Shown in pieces: positions 7,991 to 16,487 of a DNA stretch of 64,000 bases (position 1 is its first letter; every line of letters begins with the position of its first letter). A program made the position numbers and the translations under genes. This stretch comes from CAZEHS01 sp964424355 (GTDB lineage Bacteria > Bacillota > Clostridia > Peptostreptococcales > Acidaminobacteraceae), in the NCBI GenBank assembly GCA_964424355.1, contig CAYRIO010000002.1:124001-188000 (forward strand), given 5' to 3'. The notes beneath the pieces are model-generated. The model worked only from the letters and a program-made list of their open reading frames with translations. It searched no databases and was not told where the DNA came from.

Positions 7991-8869
7991 ATGATTATTG
8001 CAGTCCAAGGAACGCTCGTAGCAATAACAGTTTGGTTTTCAGCGGTTTTCGGTATGGATTTTATGAAGCACAAGAACAGCCTGGAGAGTGACACTTCCTG
8101 GGGAAAAATGCTGGGTATCGGTTTCATCACTGACTTTTTCGATACGCTGGGAATCGGTTCTTTTGCTCCGACCGTAGCACTTTCCAAAATGTTCAAGCAG
8201 GTTCATGACCGTGTTATGCCCGGTACACTCAACGTTGCGCACACGATTCCTGTTGTTGCAGAAGCGCTGATCTTCATCACAATCATCGAAGTTGAACCCA
8301 TCACACTGGTTTCCATGCTGGTTTCCGCAACATTGGGCGCATGGTTGGGCGCTGGCGTTGTCGCTAAGCTTCCAGAGAACAAGATCCAAATGTTCATGGG
8401 TATCGCTCTGTTTGTTACTGCTTTCATCATGTTCGCTGGTAAAATGGGCTGGATGCCAGGCGGCGGAGACGCAATCGGTCTTACTGGCGGCGCTCTGATT
8501 GCTGGTAACGTTGGAAACTTCATCCTGGGTGCCTTGATGACAGCCGGTATTGGTCTGTATGCTCCTTGTATGGCTCTGATCTACATCTTGGGCATGAGCG
8601 CGAAGGTTGCGTTCCCAATCATGATGGCTTCCTGTGCATTCCTGATGCCTGTTGCTTCCATCAAGTTCATCAAAGAAGGCGCTTACGATCGTAAAGCTTC
8701 CATGGCTATCTCCATTGCAGGAACTGTCGGCGTATTCATCGCTGCATTCCTTGTTAAATCTTTGCCATTGGATGTCCTGCGATGGATCGTTATCGCAGTA
8801 ATCCTCTACACTTCTGTCACTATGATCCGACGCAGCCTGAACAACGCTACAGGTACAAAAGCTGCATAG
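7991..8869 (+). CDS. TSUP (TauE/SafE) family membrane transporter
   Basis: 292 residues, almost entirely hydrophobic with about eight predicted membrane segments and small Gly/Ala-rich helices, as in the TauE/SafE (TSUP) family of anion or organic-acid exporters. The RBS is GAGGAGG. Codon choice is as biased as in the prd genes and the gene lies directly behind prdF, so it may move a substrate or product of proline reduction such as 5-aminovalerate. That substrate is inference only; known TSUP members carry sulfite, sulfoacetate, taurine-derived or other anions. Confidence 0.8.
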   Translation: MIIAVQGTLVAITVWFSAVFGMDFMKHKNSLESDTSWGKMLGIGFITDFFDTLGIGSFAPTVALSKMFKQVHDRVMPGTLNVAHTIPVVAEALIFITIIEVEPITLVSMLVSATLGAWLGAGVVAKLPENKIQMFMGIALFVTAFIMFAGKMGWMPGGGDAIGLTGGALIAGNVGNFILGALMTAGIGLYAPCMALIYILGMSAKVAFPIMMASCAFLMPVASIKFIKEGAYDRKASMAISIAGTVGVFIAAFLVKSLPLDVLRWIVIAVILYTSVTMIRRSLNNATGTKAA

Positions 8870-8913
8870 ACAGAATGATTAACGCTTACCCCATACCCTA
8901 CTCCTTTTGAATC

Positions 8914-8950
8914 GCAGGAAAGGCCTTGTGCCTTTTCTGCATTTTTTTTT
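8914..8950 (+). terminator. Terminator after the TSUP gene
   Basis: GCAGGAAAGGC (8914-8924) pairs with GCCTTTTCTGC (8930-8940) around a 5-nt loop, followed by a run of nine T. Confidence 0.9.
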
Positions 8951-9027
8951 GATTGCCCCTCGGGAGGGTTTTAGGTGCCCCCAATGGGGTAATTATGGGA
9001 AAATAAGACCAACAAGGAGGGAGCCTC

Positions 9028-9198
9028 ATGGAAGAAAAAGTACTGGCGTGTTTGAAAAGCGCATCGGAGCCCCTGCGCCCTGGAGAAATTGCAGAAGCGT
9101 TGGGTGCCGATAAAAAAGAAGTTGAAAAGGCCATCAAGAAATTGAAGGATTCAGACGTGATCCATTCACCGAAACGGTGTTTTTACGCAGCACGATAG
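9028..9198 (+). CDS. Small winged-helix-like protein
   Basis: 56 residues (MEEKVLACLKSASEPLRPGE...). The pattern of a short helix, then EIAEALGADKKEVEKAIKKLK as a helix-turn-helix with a recognition helix, then a basic SPKRCFYAAR wing, fits a minimal MarR/wHTH DNA-binding fold. The RBS AAGGAGGG sits 7 nt before ATG. The gene is followed within 10 nt by the chemoreceptor gene, so the two probably share a transcript. Its target and function are unknown. Confidence 0.75.
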   Translation: MEEKVLACLKSASEPLRPGEIAEALGADKKEVEKAIKKLKDSDVIHSPKRCFYAAR

Positions 9199-9206
9199 GA
9201 GGATAC

Positions 9207-10985
9207 ATGAAATCCATCAAAGCGAAGATCCTGGCTGCAGTGTTGATCAATATGGCCCTGGTGGCCCTCGTAGTTGGAGGTATCGGGTTCTGGACCATTT
9301 ATCAGCAGAACCAGGACCGGATAAACCAGCTGGAAACCCTTATGTACAAGAACTACGACGCCCAGATCAAGGAGCATACGAACACATTGGTCAGCTCGCT
9401 GACCGGCATTAAGAATCAGATAATGGCAGGGGTCCTGACGAAGGAACAGGGCCAGATTTTAGCGGCGGATGTGATTCGACAGGCAAAATACGGCGAAGGG
9501 GGATACTTCTGGGCGGATACGGTTGAAGGAACCAATGTCGTCCTGTTGGGAAAAGCTGATGTAGAAGGGACCAGCCGGATCGATCTGACGGATAAGCAGG
9601 GGGTAAAAATCATCCAGGAATTCATCAAGCTGACCAGCGCCAAGGGGGAAGGATATCTGGACTATCAGTTTCCCAAAGCGGGGGAAACCGAACCCTCGCC
9701 TAAACGGGGCTATGTCCAATTGGACAAGGATCTCGGATGGATAATTGGAACGGGAAACTATGTGGATGATATTGAAGCCTTCCTGGCGGATGAACGGACC
9801 CAAGCCAAGGAACAGTTTTCTAAAAGCATCCTGCTGATGTCGGGTGGGCTGCTGGCGGTCATCATTCTCAGCGGGATCACAGCGCTTGCCATGAGCAACA
9901 GCATCAGTCGCCCGATCCTCAGAGTGACAGAGCTGGTGAATAAGACTGCGCAGCTGGATATCGCCCATGATCAGAGCTATGAGGATATCACGCGTTATTC
10001 AGATGAAACCGGCATCATCGCCCGGGCCGTTGCAAATCTACGGGTCGTTCTCCAAGAAACCGTAGGCAGCATTAAACGGGATTCTGATATTCTAGAAAAG
10101 ACATCCGATGATCTGGGTTCTGTAACCCGTTCTGGAACGGAGTCCATTAAAGGGGTGGCTTCTGCGGTTCAGGATTACGCCTCCGGCGCTCAGGATCAAG
10201 CCTCCGATGCCCAGAGCAGTGTAGAGCTCCTGAACCAGCTGGCGAAGGATATCGAATCCAGTGTGGAAAGGGCCGAAATCCTTAAAGGGCTGACTGGAAC
10301 GGTGGAAACCATGAATCGCAGCAGTGTTGGCGCCATCCAGGAGCTTTCTGAAAAATTCAGCAGCGCTCGAAAAGCCACGGAAGAACTGGATGCCAACGTG
10401 CTTGTGCTTTCAGAGCGCTCCTCTCAAATCGGCAATATCGTGGCAACGATCCAAAGCATTGCGGGACAGACGAATCTGCTCGCCCTGAATGCCGCCATTG
10501 AGGCCGCACGGGCCGGTGAAGCGGGAAGAGGATTCGCCGTTGTTGCGGATGAAATCCGAAAGCTGGCTGAGCAAACCTCAAAATCAACCGATCAGATTGA
10601 AGGGATCATCTCGGATATTCTGAAGGAAATCGGAGAAACCCGCGGCAATATGGAATTTTCAAAAGGCGCAGTTCTTTCAGCCTCCGACGTCATGGAGAAA
10701 GTCTTTGAGGCATTCAAAGCCATTGAGATCTCCATGAGCGAAACCTTGGGGCAATTGGACGGACTCAGCGGCAGTATTCGCGACATCGACGATCGAAAAA
10801 ATGGCGTGATGGATGCGATTACCGGCATTTCAGCAGTCACCGAGGAAAACGCCGCTGCCAGCGAAGAAATTTCTGCGACGATGGAAACCCAGAGCGAATT
10901 GATGCAGGAAATCAACGGCAGTGCGGAGAATATAGCTTCCATCGCCAGACGTTTGGGCGAATTGATTGCAAAGTTCAGGGTGTGA
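9207..10985 (+). CDS. Methyl-accepting chemotaxis protein with a Cache sensor domain
   Basis: 592 residues from ATG 9207 (RBS AGGAGG). There is an N-terminal membrane segment (about residues 5-30), an extracellular single-Cache domain (around YGEGGYFWADT and GWIIGTGNYVDDIE), a second membrane helix near 205-230, then a HAMP domain. The long cytoplasmic coiled coil carries the conserved signalling tip GQTNLLALNAAIEAARAGEA and ends in LIAKFRV. The protein would report a small extracellular ligand to CheA/CheW. No che genes are in the window, so it acts as an orphan receptor here. The ligand is unknown. Confidence 0.92.
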   Translation: MKSIKAKILAAVLINMALVALVVGGIGFWTIYQQNQDRINQLETLMYKNYDAQIKEHTNTLVSSLTGIKNQIMAGVLTKEQGQILAADVIRQAKYGEGGYFWADTVEGTNVVLLGKADVEGTSRIDLTDKQGVKIIQEFIKLTSAKGEGYLDYQFPKAGETEPSPKRGYVQLDKDLGWIIGTGNYVDDIEAFLADERTQAKEQFSKSILLMSGGLLAVIILSGITALAMSNSISRPILRVTELVNKTAQLDIAHDQSYEDITRYSDETGIIARAVANLRVVLQETVGSIKRDSDILEKTSDDLGSVTRSGTESIKGVASAVQDYASGAQDQASDAQSSVELLNQLAKDIESSVERAEILKGLTGTVETMNRSSVGAIQELSEKFSSARKATEELDANVLVLSERSSQIGNIVATIQSIAGQTNLLALNAAIEAARAGEAGRGFAVVADEIRKLAEQTSKSTDQIEGIISDILKEIGETRGNMEFSKGAVLSASDVMEKVFEAFKAIEISMSETLGQLDGLSGSIRDIDDRKNGVMDAITGISAVTEENAAASEEISATMETQSELMQEINGSAENIASIARRLGELIAKFRV

Positions 10986-11013
10986 CAGTGAAAAATGATC
11001 TGGGAGGTGGCTT

Positions 11014-11190
11014 ATGAACAGGAAGAATGTCAGCATCGCGTTGGGGATTTTCAGTTTCATCATGATGATCGGAGGACTTCTGGGTTACCTGTATCACATG
11101 GATTGCTGCGGACTGAAGGGCAAGTGTTCCGAAATGAAGAATAAATGCGGCAGCTGGAAAAGCAAGTGCTGCTGTGGGAAAGAAGAATAG
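11014..11190 (+). CDS. Cys-rich mini membrane protein
   Basis: 58 residues with one predicted membrane helix (residues 6-27) followed by a short basic tail holding seven cysteines in the order CC, C, C, CCC (MDCCGLKGKCSEMKNKC and SKCCCGKEE). ATG follows the RBS GGGAGGTGG. It lies 28 nt after the chemoreceptor gene and directly before a strong terminator, so it is probably the last gene of that transcript. The cysteines could bind a metal or a cluster at the membrane face; this is speculative. I do not recognise the family. Confidence 0.7.
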   Translation: MNRKNVSIALGIFSFIMMIGGLLGYLYHMDCCGLKGKCSEMKNKCGSWKSKCCCGKEE

Positions 11191-11238
11191 AAGCAATAAA
11201 AGAGCCTGCGCGGTCGCGCAGGCTCTTTTATTGCTTCT
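11189..11238. terminator. Bidirectional terminator, perfect 23-bp inverted repeat
   Basis: The arms 11189-11211 and 11216-11238 are perfectly complementary around a GGTC loop. The outer A/T-rich part (AATAAAA / TTTTATT) supplies U-runs in both directions. It separates two convergent genes and overlaps both of their stop codons. Confidence 0.88.
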
Positions 11239-12355
11239 AAAGCAGTTTTGGGTCAATGGTCTGCACCCCTGTGATCAGGATGCTGTTCTTTTTCATCAAA
11301 TCAATACTGACCTCGCTGATGCGGCCTGTGCCGCGGGCAACATACCGGATTACCGGCCGCAGGGGGAAGTTGCTGTTCACCTCTGTGACAACGGCAATCT
11401 GGTCGTTGCTGAGGGTGACCAGGGTGCCGGGGGGGTAGGGGATGATCTTCCGGACAAAAAGCGTGACCAGATCAAAATCAAATTCAGTGCCAGCGGCCCC
11501 CATCAGGTATTCCATGGCTTCGTTCGGGGGAACCGATGGCCCGGCAGAGGTATCCGACGTCAACACGTCGTAGCAGTTGGCGATGCTGACGATCCGGGAG
11601 GCGACATTGACATATTCACCTGGGGTTCCTCGGGGATAGCCGGTTCCGTCATAATGCTCGTGATGCTGCAGGATAATGGCTTTGGCAGTGCCATCGATGC
11701 TGTGGGATTCTTTCATATACTCATAGCCCTTTAAGGGGTGGGCTTTTAGGATCAATTGGTCCTCAGGACTGAGGGAATTGCTGGCTTTGACCGGAAGCAG
11801 GACCTTGCCGATATCGTGGAGCAGGGCGCCGATAAAAAGGGAATGCAGGTGGTTTCTGCTCAGCTTGCTTTCAATGCCAAGAATCAGTGACAGGACAGCG
11901 ACATTTAGGGCATGTTCATACGCATGGTTATCATAGGACTTGATATCCACCAGGTTGATCATAAGGGACTGACTGCTCAGGATGTTGTCGATAATCTGGG
12001 AGGACACGGCTTTGACAGCGTCCAGATACTTGCCCATGCTTTTATGGATCAGCAGTTTTTTAACGTCCTGAAGCTCGTCCTGGGGATGTTTGGGTTTTTT
12101 CTCAATCAAATCGAACACGTTTCGGATGGAATTGATGGCCCGGTGCTTGACCTCCGGCTGAATGATGTCCTGAATTTCCTGCTGGGAGTACCCATCATCC
12201 ACATACACCAGAAAAACACCGTTCTCTTCTAATCGGCTCAACAGGGAAGGGTTCAGTTCGATGCCCTGCTTGAGCAGGATGCTTCCTGTACCGCTATACA
12301 GGGTTTTGCCCAACAGGGTGCCTGGGCGGACGCAGTTAACCGGTACTAAGCGCAT
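11237..12355 (-). CDS. HD-GYP domain cyclic-di-GMP phosphodiesterase-type protein
   Basis: 372 residues. Residues 1-130 form an N-terminal region without a recognised sensor. The HD-GYP domain follows, with the metal-binding HD in LLHDIGKVLLP, HPLKGYEYM and the signature HHEHYDGTGYPRG. A C-terminal beta-rich tail (about residues 290-372) resembles the segment often found after clostridial HD-GYP domains. The expected reaction is hydrolysis of c-di-GMP in the cytoplasm. With the GYP motif intact it is probably active. It converges on the chemoreceptor transcript and is followed on its own strand by the shared terminator. Confidence 0.9.
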   Translation of the reverse strand: MRLVPVNCVRPGTLLGKTLYSGTGSILLKQGIELNPSLLSRLEENGVFLVYVDDGYSQQEIQDIIQPEVKHRAINSIRNVFDLIEKKPKHPQDELQDVKKLLIHKSMGKYLDAVKAVSSQIIDNILSSQSLMINLVDIKSYDNHAYEHALNVAVLSLILGIESKLSRNHLHSLFIGALLHDIGKVLLPVKASNSLSPEDQLILKAHPLKGYEYMKESHSIDGTAKAIILQHHEHYDGTGYPRGTPGEYVNVASRIVSIANCYDVLTSDTSAGPSVPPNEAMEYLMGAAGTEFDFDLVTLFVRKIIPYPPGTLVTLSNDQIAVVTEVNSNFPLRPVIRYVARGTGRISEVSIDLMKKNSILITGVQTIDPKLL

Positions 12356-12378
12356 GGCGCCTCCTGACTGAAAGCAGC

Positions 12379-12927
12379 TCAGCCTTCACTATAGGTTTTT
12401 CGTTGTTCCAGGACTTTGCTGACATACGCTTGCGTTTCTTTGAAGGGCGGAATTCCGCCATATTGTTTTACCCGGCCGGGGCCTGCGTTGTAGGCGGCCA
12501 GCGCCAGTTCTTCGTTGTTCTGGAAGCGCTCAAGGAGTCCCTTGAGATAACGGACCCCCCCGGAGATATTCTCTTTAGGGTCATAGGGGTTACTGACTCC
12601 CAGGGCCTTCGCTGTGCCAGGCATCAGCTGCATGAGCCCCATGGCCCCTGCGGAAGAAACCGCTGTGGGGTTGAAGGAGGACTCCGCGTTGATGACGGCC
12701 TTGACCAAAGAAAAATCAACGCCGTTTGCATCCGCAGCCTCTCTAATCATGGAATCATAGGCTGAGGCGCTTTGATTGGTGCTCGGAGTCGAAAGCTTCT
12801 CATCGCCGGCCGTTTCAGCGCCAAAGATGGCTTGGAAAGAAGGCATGCCGCCTAAACGGATAGGAATCCGGCTCTGGATTTCATTCAATTTTTCCTGAAA
12901 GACCTCTTGTACATTCTTGAATTCCAT
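12379..12927 (-). CDS. Lytic murein transglycosylase (SLT/LysM-free, short form)
   Basis: 182 residues from ATG at 12927, chosen because AGGAGC precedes it; longer in-frame extension upstream lacks an RBS. The C-terminal 110 residues are an SLT (lysozyme-like) domain with the catalytic Glu in NAESSF, the GLMQLMPGTA motif and ALAAYNAGPG. No signal peptide is evident at the chosen start, as in several short Firmicute relatives (YjbJ-like). The role is cleaving peptidoglycan glycan strands. Its stop lies 23 nt upstream of the HD-GYP start, so the two are probably co-transcribed. Confidence 0.87.
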   Translation of the reverse strand: MEFKNVQEVFQEKLNEIQSRIPIRLGGMPSFQAIFGAETAGDEKLSTPSTNQSASAYDSMIREAADANGVDFSLVKAVINAESSFNPTAVSSAGAMGLMQLMPGTAKALGVSNPYDPKENISGGVRYLKGLLERFQNNEELALAAYNAGPGRVKQYGGIPPFKETQAYVSKVLEQRKTYSEG

Positions 12928-13036
12928 GGGAGCTCCTAAGTTCACAGATTGCCTGCCGCAGCATAGCTTTGTCCCTATATGCCATTTCATTATACCATTT
13001 GCAGGACGCAGTTCAGCGGGAATTGTCATAAAAAAC

Positions 13037-13064
13037 CTTGAATAAATCACCGGTGTGATATAAT
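13037..13064 (+). promoter_or_regulatory. Candidate promoter for the SPOR-domain gene
   Basis: CTTGAA-like -35 (13037-13042), 16-nt spacer and a perfect TATAAT (13059-13064), about 34 nt before the start codon. Confidence 0.5.
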
Positions 13065-13097
13065 GCATACAAACGGTTTCGAAATGAGGTGAATGCC

Positions 13098-14006
13098 TTG
13101 TCTGAGCCCCATGATCCCCCACAGCCGAAAAGCATTTGGCGGGTCCTGAAGTTCATACTGCCCCTGCTGTTCCTGTTCATTGGATTCTTCGGCGTCCAGA
13201 TCTGGATGGTTTGGGATGAACAGAATAGCGTAAAACCCGATAAACCAATTTCGGTTGAGTCCAAAGCAGCTACTGTAAAAGCGGATTTGGCTAAACTGGC
13301 CGAACCTTCAAAGGCGACACCTCTGGAGACGCCGATTACTCTGACCAAGCCGGCGGTTGATAATGAGCAGGCGATCACCTCGGGCATTCCCGGGATTTCG
13401 TACTATCGACTCCAGGTGGGAAGCTTCAAAGAGGCGCAGGGGGCTGAAAAGCTAAAAAAGAAGCTGCAGGAAATGGGCTATGGAAGCCTGACCGTGAAAA
13501 ACACGGAACGATCCGAGGTCTTCACGATGATATTCTTCAGTCAGGATCAGGCGGCAGCGATTCAAGACAGACTGGCCTCGAAGGGGGTTTCCGGCTATCC
13601 TGAAAAGGTCACCGTTCCGATGAGGGGGATCATGCTTCAAGGTGACAGCGAAAGGCTCCAGGGATTCATGGATGGTTCTCTTATAGAGGTTCCGGAGCTT
13701 CTCAGGGAGTTGTGTGATACTTACTATATCTATGAAAGCCAAGGTCTGGACGCCAGTGCCCATTCAGCGTTTCTCCTCCAGCAAATCAGCCGGGTATCTG
13801 ATCTGAAGACCCGCGTGGAAAACATGCAGGTGAGTCCAGCGGATCAAGCCCTGCAAACTGAGTTGAAGGACTATCTGGCAGGCTATCTGAAGTATTTGGA
13901 AAGTGCGAAGAAGGTAAAAACCCTGGATCGCAAGTCTTTGTGGCCCGGTCTGTTGGAACGGATAGAATCTTTTGCCGCTTTGGGGAAAAGTATCACAGCA
14001 AATTGA
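13098..14006 (+). CDS. Membrane-anchored SPOR-domain protein
   Basis: 302 residues from TTG 13098 (RBS GAGGTG 4 nt upstream; an in-frame GTG at 13089 overlaps the RBS). There is a short cytoplasmic tail, one membrane helix (about residues 14-38), then a linker and a SPOR domain (about 95-175, YYRLQVGSFKEAQGAEKLKKKL...). SPOR domains bind peptidoglycan lacking stem peptides, at septa or the spore cortex. The C-terminal 120 residues are helical and unassigned. The gene is followed by its own terminator and so is monocistronic. Confidence 0.85.
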   Translation: MSEPHDPPQPKSIWRVLKFILPLLFLFIGFFGVQIWMVWDEQNSVKPDKPISVESKAATVKADLAKLAEPSKATPLETPITLTKPAVDNEQAITSGIPGISYYRLQVGSFKEAQGAEKLKKKLQEMGYGSLTVKNTERSEVFTMIFFSQDQAAAIQDRLASKGVSGYPEKVTVPMRGIMLQGDSERLQGFMDGSLIEVPELLRELCDTYYIYESQGLDASAHSAFLLQQISRVSDLKTRVENMQVSPADQALQTELKDYLAGYLKYLESAKKVKTLDRKSLWPGLLERIESFAALGKSITAN

Positions 14007-14012
14007 ATGAAC

Positions 14013-14056
14013 ACGCCGCCGGTTGGACCTGACAAGTCTGACCGGCGGTGTTTTTA
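14013..14056 (+). terminator. Terminator of the SPOR-domain gene
   Basis: ACGCCGCCGGT (14013-14023) pairs with ACCGGCGGTGT (14041-14051), followed by TTTTT. Confidence 0.88.
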
Positions 14057-14198
14057 TAGGATTCCCCCCTCTAAGGTTTTCAAAAAACTTTATTTTGAAA
14101 TGGGGATAGATTGGCGAAAACGGTGTATGAATAGATTGGATGAATTAAAAGCGCTACGGGGGCATCGGCCAACGGCTGGATAGAAAGGGGTGGGAACA

Positions 14199-15521
14199 AT
14201 GGGGATTCTGACATTCAAGGGTGGTATCCATCCCCCTTATGCGAAGGCGTTGACAGAGCATCTGGCGATAGAAAAAGCCCCAGATCCCCAAGTGGTGGTG
14301 ATAGCGCTCCAGCAGCACATTGGAGCTCCCTGCGAGCCGCTTGTGAAGAAAGGGGATTCTGTTGAAGTCGGGCAGAGGATCGGGGAGCCGGTCTCTTTCA
14401 TTTCAGCACCGGTCCATAGCAGTGTTTCGGGAATCGTAAAGGATGTTGTTTCAAAAGAGATTCTTGGTGGAACGACTGTCTGTGTGGTTATTGAATCAGA
14501 CGGACTGGGCACCGTTCACCAGAGCGTTCAACCCAAGGGGAATCTGGATTCCCTGACAGGAACGGCTATCCTGGGAATCATCAGGGACGCCGGAATTGTC
14601 GGGATGGGCGGCGCGGGCTTTCCGACCCACGTCAAGCTCGCGCCACCCCTGGAGAAGACAATCGATGTCGTCATCCTCAATGGGGCTGAATGTGAACCGT
14701 ATCTGACGGCGGATCATCGCCTGATGCTGGAGGAGCCGGAAAAAGTGATCTTCGGTCTGAAGGCCATCATGAAGACCCTGAACGTCACGAAGGGGTATGT
14801 CGGCATTGAGAACAACAAACCGGATGCGATTGAAAGAATGCGGGCTGCTGTCAAGCCGGGAGACGCGGTAGAGATCGTGGGGCTGTGTACAAAATACCCT
14901 CAGGGCGCGGAAAGGCAATTGATAAAAGCGGTTTCGGGCCGTGAGGTTCCCTCTGGCGGCTTACCGATGGATGTCGGCGCTGTGGTGAATAATGTTGCGA
15001 CAGCGGCGGCTATCGCCGATGCGATCCGAACGGGGATGCCTCTGGTGGAACGGATCTGCACCGTCACGGGCAAAGGCGTGGTGTCTCCTAAAAATCTTCG
15101 CATCAAGATAGGTACCAGCATCAAGGCCTTAATTGAGCAGTGCGGCGGTTACCAAGGGATTCCCGGCAAAGTGATTCTGGGCGGACCCATGATGGGGATT
15201 GCCCTTCATACGGATGACATGCCTGCGACGAAGACCACCTCGGGGCTCCTGGTTCTCACTCCTGAGGAAGCTGAAACCCCGGAGCCGGAGAACTGTATGC
15301 GCTGTGCACGCTGTGCCGATATTTGCCCTGTATTTCTCCAACCCCTGACGATAAGCGCCTATGCTCTGAAGGATCGATTCGACATGGCTGCCAAATATCA
15401 TGCGATGGACTGTATCGAGTGTGGGTCCTGCTCGTACATCTGCCCTGCCAGACGGCCGCTGCTTCAATCCATCCGCCTGGCGAAACGCGAAATCCTCGCC
15501 GATCGCCGGAAGTCAAAATAG
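14199..15521 (+). CDS. rnfC: RnfC, NADH-binding/iron-sulfur subunit of the Rnf complex
   Basis: 440 residues from ATG 14199 (RBS AAAGGGG). It has a soluble NADH/FMN-type fold with GMGGAGFPTHVK and NGAECEPYLTADHR, then two [4Fe-4S] motifs CMRCARCADICP and CIECGSCSYICP. It is first of six genes in the usual clostridial order CDGEAB. RnfC takes electrons at the NAD+ side of the ferredoxin:NAD+ oxidoreductase that pumps Na+ or H+. It shares its N-terminal fold with PrdC at 1.4 kb. Confidence 0.97.
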   Translation: MGILTFKGGIHPPYAKALTEHLAIEKAPDPQVVVIALQQHIGAPCEPLVKKGDSVEVGQRIGEPVSFISAPVHSSVSGIVKDVVSKEILGGTTVCVVIESDGLGTVHQSVQPKGNLDSLTGTAILGIIRDAGIVGMGGAGFPTHVKLAPPLEKTIDVVILNGAECEPYLTADHRLMLEEPEKVIFGLKAIMKTLNVTKGYVGIENNKPDAIERMRAAVKPGDAVEIVGLCTKYPQGAERQLIKAVSGREVPSGGLPMDVGAVVNNVATAAAIADAIRTGMPLVERICTVTGKGVVSPKNLRIKIGTSIKALIEQCGGYQGIPGKVILGGPMMGIALHTDDMPATKTTSGLLVLTPEEAETPEPENCMRCARCADICPVFLQPLTISAYALKDRFDMAAKYHAMDCIECGSCSYICPARRPLLQSIRLAKREILADRRKSK

Positions 15522-15536
15522 CCAGGAGGTGCGTCA

Positions 15537-16487
15537 ATGGAACAGAGACTGGTCATATCCGCTTCACCTCACGTGCGGACGGCTGAAACCGTCAGCAGGA
15601 TCATGCGCCAGGTGCTGATCGCTTTGGTGCCTGCCACGGCCTGGGGAATCCATATCTTTGGGATCCATGCAGCTCTGGTGATCTTGACCTGCATCACCGG
15701 CGCTGTCGTTTCAGAAGCGGCGGTTCAAAAAATCAGAAGGAAGAAAATCACTGTCAATGATTACAGCGCCGTTTTAACCGGGCTCCTGCTGGCCCTGTGC
15801 CTGCCGCCTTCACTGCCGTTGTGGATGGCGTTCCTGGGGTCTGTCTTCGCAATCGCTGTCGTTAAGCAGCTATTCGGCGGACTGGGTCATAACTTCATGA
15901 ACCCGGCGCACGCCGGCCGTGCCTTTCTGATGGCTTCCTATCCGGTTGCCATGACTTCCTGGCACGGCCCCTTTGCACTGAATCAACCGGATGCGGTCAC
16001 CTCTGCGACCCCCCTTGGGATGATGAAACTGGGGGATACGTCAAACCTTCCCGGTTTCACCGATGCAGCCCTGGGATTTGTAGGCGGTTCCATTGGAGAA
16101 ACCAGTGCGGTTCTGCTTCTGTTGGGCGGCCTCTACCTGATCTGGAAAGGCGTGATCAAATTTCATATCCCGGCGGTCTATCTGGGCACGGTCTTCATTC
16201 TGGCAACCCTGTTCTCCGGATTCAACCCGGCAATGGGTGCCTACCACCTGGTGACCGGCGGTCTGATGATCGGTGCGTTTTTCATGGCGACGGATTACTC
16301 AACCACTCCCGTTACATACCGCGGCCAGCTCATTTTCGCCTTGGGATGCGGCATCATCACCACCCTGGTCCGCTTTTACGGCGGTTACCCGGAGGGGGTG
16401 TGCTATGCCATCCTGATCATGAACCTTGCAACGCCTCTGATTGAAAAATACACAGCGCCTAAGGTGTTCGGAGGTGGAAGCACATGA
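15537..16487 (+). CDS. rnfD: RnfD, membrane subunit with covalent FMN
   Basis: 316 residues with eight to ten membrane segments. The threonine expected to carry phosphoester-linked FMN is in TSATPLG, with Thr158 as the best candidate. GHNFMNPAHAGRAFL is the conserved block before it. The RBS is CAGGAGGTG and the stop overlaps the rnfG start by 4 nt. Confidence 0.96.
   Translation: MEQRLVISASPHVRTAETVSRIMRQVLIALVPATAWGIHIFGIHAALVILTCITGAVVSEAAVQKIRRKKITVNDYSAVLTGLLLALCLPPSLPLWMAFLGSVFAIAVVKQLFGGLGHNFMNPAHAGRAFLMASYPVAMTSWHGPFALNQPDAVTSATPLGMMKLGDTSNLPGFTDAALGFVGGSIGETSAVLLLLGGLYLIWKGVIKFHIPAVYLGTVFILATLFSGFNPAMGAYHLVTGGLMIGAFFMATDYSTTPVTYRGQLIFALGCGIITTLVRFYGGYPEGVCYAILIMNLATPLIEKYTAPKVFGGGST

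Noticed and set aside
13089..13122. Longer N-terminus of the lytic transglycosylase (start at 13122)
   Set aside because: The extension overlaps the divergent promoter and the start of the opposite gene, and lacks an RBS; ATG 12927 has one.
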